A DNA stretch of 10,327 bases, taken from NCBI GenBank assembly GCA_000447185.1, contig KE647147.1:1-10327 (forward strand), in the 5' to 3' direction. Origin of the DNA: Vairimorpha apis BRL 01. Lineage: Eukaryota; Microsporidia; Nosematidae. The notes beneath the pieces were generated by a model. The model did no database searches. It saw only the letters and a program-made list of their open reading frames with translations, and was not told where the DNA came from. Below are positions 7,733 through 10,327 of the stretch, piece after piece; within the stretch, counting starts at the first letter, position 1, and each line of letters starts with the position of its first letter. Made by a program: the position numbers and the translations under genes.

Positions 7733-8410
7733 TTATGTTGATATAAGCTCTCTCAAATATCTATTTTTGCTTTTCTCTAAACTACACATCCAAATTCTTA
7801 GTTTATAGATTTTATAAAGCTCTCTAACAAGTTCTTTAAAATCTATTCTATCATCGCTATTATAATAAAAAATAATTTTTTTTAAATCCCATTGATATTC
7901 ACAATCTACAACTATCATTTTTAAACCATAATCTTTTATTTTTTCTTTACATAATGCTAATGCATTTAGTTCTAAAGTTTTTTTTTCTCCTAAAATTTGT
8001 AAATCTTCTTTTTTTGCCAACCTGTATATATTTTTTGGTTTAATCTCATTAATAATATTTTCGTGTTTTCTTAAAAGTTTATCGAAATTTGTTTTTGTCG
8101 TTATATCTACAATTAAACCACAATCTTCCCCTCTATCTGCTTCTATTATAACATAACTTTTAGGTTTATACATTATTTTATTATCCATATAAGCAAGATC
8201 AAGTCGTTTACTGGAAAATTCAATAATATAGAAAAATTCCGAAGGTTTATAAATATCAGAAACAACAGCATCAGGAATTGATTTTGATCTTCTCTTAAAA
8301 GGATTTGTGCCTACTATTCTCCAATCTTCTTCACTTTCAATAAACGTTTCAGTAGTATCTGACCATAAACTGTTCAAAAACGGAGATGACCAATTGTCAT
8401 TATATTTCAT
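7733..8410 (-). CDS. PSP1 C-terminal-domain protein
   Basis: A 225-residue protein with a PSP1 C-terminal domain over about residues 87-209. The family pattern is clear: IIEADRGEDCGLIV (88-101), NIYRLAKKEDLQIL (127-140), LALCKEKIKDYGLKMIVVDC (151-170), then EYQWDLKKIIFYY (171-183) and DRIDFKELVRELY (187-199). It ends with a conserved Arg in LRIWMCSL. The family includes fungal Psp1, named from suppression of DNA polymerase alpha mutants, and bacterial YaaT/RicT; the molecular role in eukaryotes is poorly defined. The N-terminal about 60 residues are polar and far shorter than in yeast Psp1. They contain RSKSIP (41-46), which fits the 14-3-3 mode I consensus RSxSxP. A CCCC block lies seven bases upstream of the ATG. 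Confidence 0.9.
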   Translation of the reverse strand: MKYNDNWSSPFLNSLWSDTTETFIESEEDWRIVGTNPFKRRSKSIPDAVVSDIYKPSEFFYIIEFSSKRLDLAYMDNKIMYKPKSYVIIEADRGEDCGLIVDITTKTNFDKLLRKHENIINEIKPKNIYRLAKKEDLQILGEKKTLELNALALCKEKIKDYGLKMIVVDCEYQWDLKKIIFYYNSDDRIDFKELVRELYKIYKLRIWMCSLEKSKNRYLRELIST

Positions 8411-9637
8411 TAAGAGAGGGGAAAAATTATTTTTTTTAAATTGAATTTACATCATTATTAAATTCAATTTTTACAAAAAATATAATCAACAAACTTAAGT
8501 TTTAATTTTTAATTAAATATAATAACTTTCACTGTTCATTAAATATTAAATAGCCTTATAAATAACATTTTATACCTATAAAAATAAATTATAAAATTAA
8601 AAGTTTAAAAATATATTAAAAATCAAAAAAGAAATATGTCTTATATATAACGAATTTAAACTTTTACCATAAAATTATTGTTAATCTAAAAAAATTTATA
8701 TTTTAAAAAATAATTAAATTTATAAAAATATCTTTTTTAACCTAAAAAAATTCTAATATTTTTTTACACTACTTTATCATAAAAAATACTAAATTAAAAC
8801 TTTTCTATTTATGATAGCTGAAAATAAATTATTTATTTTTAAATGCAGTAAATTTAAAATAACATTATTTTATATATTCATAATGTTTATATTTCAAAAT
8901 TTTAGTTTACATATTTTACTTTAAAATATAAAAAATGCAAATATAACAATGATCAACATTTCAAAAATATCAAATATATTAAATATTTAAAATATAATTT
9001 ATTAAATGTTAATGTCAAAAATTGTATTTTATTTTTAAAGTATGTCATAAATAAAAAAAAATACTTACTTTTATATTTAAGTGGTAGTATTTGGAAATAA
9101 ATAGCTTTTTTACATTAAATATACATAAAAGTAATAAAGATCAAACATTTTAATTGAAATAAAATTATGTTTTAAATGAAATAACAAAAAAAACTTATTT
9201 ATTTAAAACAAACATTTTAAATTATATTTATTTGTCATTTAAAGTAAATTTTTCAATATTCAATAGTATACATAAAACTCAATATAAAAAATTCTATAAT
9301 TTATTTCAAAAAAAAATGTTAAATACATGTATTCTTAAATAAGTATTTAAAACATATTAGTAAAAAAATTTTTAAACAAAGATCATGAATATTAATTATT
9401 ATTTTAATATATAAAAAGAACTTTATAATTTTTACTTTATGTTTAACACTTTTTTAATTACGACCTTTTCAAAATTATTTAAATTTGAATCATGTCTTAT
9501 ATACTTTAAGTACACTTTTAAAATAAAATAATAAGCTTATAGTCAAGTTATTAAATATAAAAATATTTATTTGAAATCTAAAATTTAAATGTCTAATCTT
9601 AAAAAGTAAAGTTATTTAAATAAATTGTTTAGAACAT
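8411..9637. other. Long A/T-rich divergent intergenic region
   Basis: About 1.2 kb between the divergent PSP1-domain and TFIIE alpha genes. It should contain both promoters, but apart from the CCC blocks at its two ends I see only A/T-rich sequence. There are no coding frames of note, no tRNA-like element and no obvious tandem or inverted repeat beyond simple sequence. Confidence 0.6.
8418..8421 (-). promoter_or_regulatory. CCC-type start signal of the PSP1-domain gene
   Basis: On the minus strand CCCCTCTCTTA leads into the ATG at 8410, the longest spacing (seven bases) of the set. The CTCTCT between block and start adds a pyrimidine stretch shared in part with the TFIIE alpha signal (CCCTCTTT). 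Confidence 0.68.
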
Positions 9638-9640
9638 CCC
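9638..9640 (+). promoter_or_regulatory. CCC-type start signal of TFIIE alpha
   Basis: CCC in CATCCCTCTTT lies five bases before the ATG at 9646, next to a short pyrimidine stretch. It is the mirror counterpart of the signal of the divergent PSP1 gene. Confidence 0.7.
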
Positions 9641-9645
9641 TCTTT

Positions 9646-10327
9646 ATGGAATATTTAGATCCAATGAAAAATCTAATTAAAAAAGTTGTAAAAAAATTTT
9701 ATGAACCTCATCACATCGTCTTAGTAAATATAATTCTAGAAAATATTTTAATTTATGACTCTGAATTGCAAAAGAAAATGAAAATAAGTACAAAAGAAAT
9801 AAATAGATTGCTAGTTAGTTTAAAAGAAGATAAAATTATAAAATTGGAAAGCAAAGTAGAAAATCAAGAAGATAATAGACAATATCTCAGAACTGTTTAT
9901 TATATAAATTTTGTAGAAGTAAGAGACATTATAAAATACAAAATATATAAAATAACTAAGAAAATTGAAGAAGACATGAAAAATAGTATGAAAGAAGGTT
10001 ATGTTTGTAAAAACTGTGATAAACATTTTTCTGCTTTAGATGCACAGTGTTTTATGAGTAATTACATTTTTAAATGTGATGAGTGCGGTGGAGATCTTAT
10101 TGAACTCCAATTAATGAGTTATGAGGATTCTTTAAATGTAAAATTTATGTCAAGCATACAAGATATTATAGAACTTTTGAAAGATATTGATAAATATGAA
10201 ATTCCTTCGATGGATTTTTTTCAATTGAGTGAATTTAAAAAAGAAATCAGTAAAAAAGACATTAAAATAGAAAGTTTCAAAATAATTAATGAAGATGAAT
10301 TTAAAATTGAAGAAACAAACGAAGAAA
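9646..10327 (+). CDS. TFA1: Transcription initiation factor IIE subunit alpha, 5' part (runs off right edge)
   Basis: Subunit alpha of TFIIE, which joins the RNA polymerase II preinitiation complex and recruits and regulates TFIIH. 227 codons are visible and the frame is open to the window edge. Residues about 10-105 form the winged-helix (TFE) domain: the ISTKEINRLLVSLKEDKIIKLE stretch (47-68) has the recognition-helix and wing pattern, followed by a long basic linker helix. A zinc ribbon follows with Cys at 121 and 124 (YVCKNCDKHFSALDA) and at 144 and 147 (FKCDECGGDL). The spacing and the S-A-L-D-A segment are typical of TFIIE alpha/archaeal TFE. The visible C-terminal part is acidic and lysine-rich. 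A single CCC block sets the start. Archaeal TFE is the closest alternative, but the eukaryotic context and length exclude it. Confidence 0.88.
   Translation, partial: MEYLDPMKNLIKKVVKKFYEPHHIVLVNIILENILIYDSELQKKMKISTKEINRLLVSLKEDKIIKLESKVENQEDNRQYLRTVYYINFVEVRDIIKYKIYKITKKIEEDMKNSMKEGYVCKNCDKHFSALDAQCFMSNYIFKCDECGGDLIELQLMSYEDSLNVKFMSSIQDIIELLKDIDKYEIPSMDFFQLSEFKKEISKKDIKIESFKIINEDEFKIEETNEE

Noticed and set aside
9820..10026. Minus-strand Phe/Ile-rich open frame
   Set aside because: It is the antisense of TFIIE alpha coding sequence, including its zinc ribbon.

Overview
The window looks like part of a microsporidian nuclear genome. This is inferred from three things. The encoded proteins are eukaryotic and compact: UDP-GlcNAc pyrophosphorylase, ribosomal protein uL29, CCT subunit alpha, a PSP1-domain protein and TFIIE alpha. 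The DNA is extremely A/T-rich and no introns are visible. Most start codons follow a CCC or CCCC block by only 1-7 bases, which is the known CCC-type start signal of microsporidia and is conspicuous here because C/G triplets are rare. A Nosema/Vairimorpha-like lineage is plausible, but the species cannot be fixed from the sequence alone.

Layout. 1-394 (-): 5' part of UAP1, running off the left edge. 395-787: divergent spacer. 788-1154 (+): uL29 (RPL35). 1223-2823 (+): CCT1/TCP1. 2998-3465 (+): a hydrophilic Ala/Lys/Gly/Glu-rich LEA-like protein. 3466-4986: about 1.5 kb with no recognisable gene. 4994-5212 (+): a small single-span membrane protein that faintly resembles Tom22. 5269-6021, 6089-6678 and 6906-7244 (-): three unknown proteins that each appear to start with a signal peptide. 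7733-8410 (-): a PSP1 C-terminal-domain protein. 8411-9637: about 1.2 kb of gene-free DNA. 9646-10327 (+): TFIIE alpha, running off the right edge.

A recurring feature is a reading frame broken by a single missing base in an A/T homopolymer: twice in uL29, once in CCT1, and probably once each in the second and third secreted proteins. In uL29 and CCT1 the frame resumes at once with well-conserved family sequence, so homopolymer undercalling in the assembly is the simplest explanation, with gene decay or real slippage as alternatives. These genes should be read as one locus each.

The genes do not form one pathway. They mix housekeeping functions (translation, folding, basal transcription, precursor supply for spore-wall chitin) with lineage-specific genes. 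The parts most likely to hold undescribed biology are the minus-strand cluster of putative secreted proteins (5.27-7.25 kb), two of which share a short similar segment, and the LEA-like gene.
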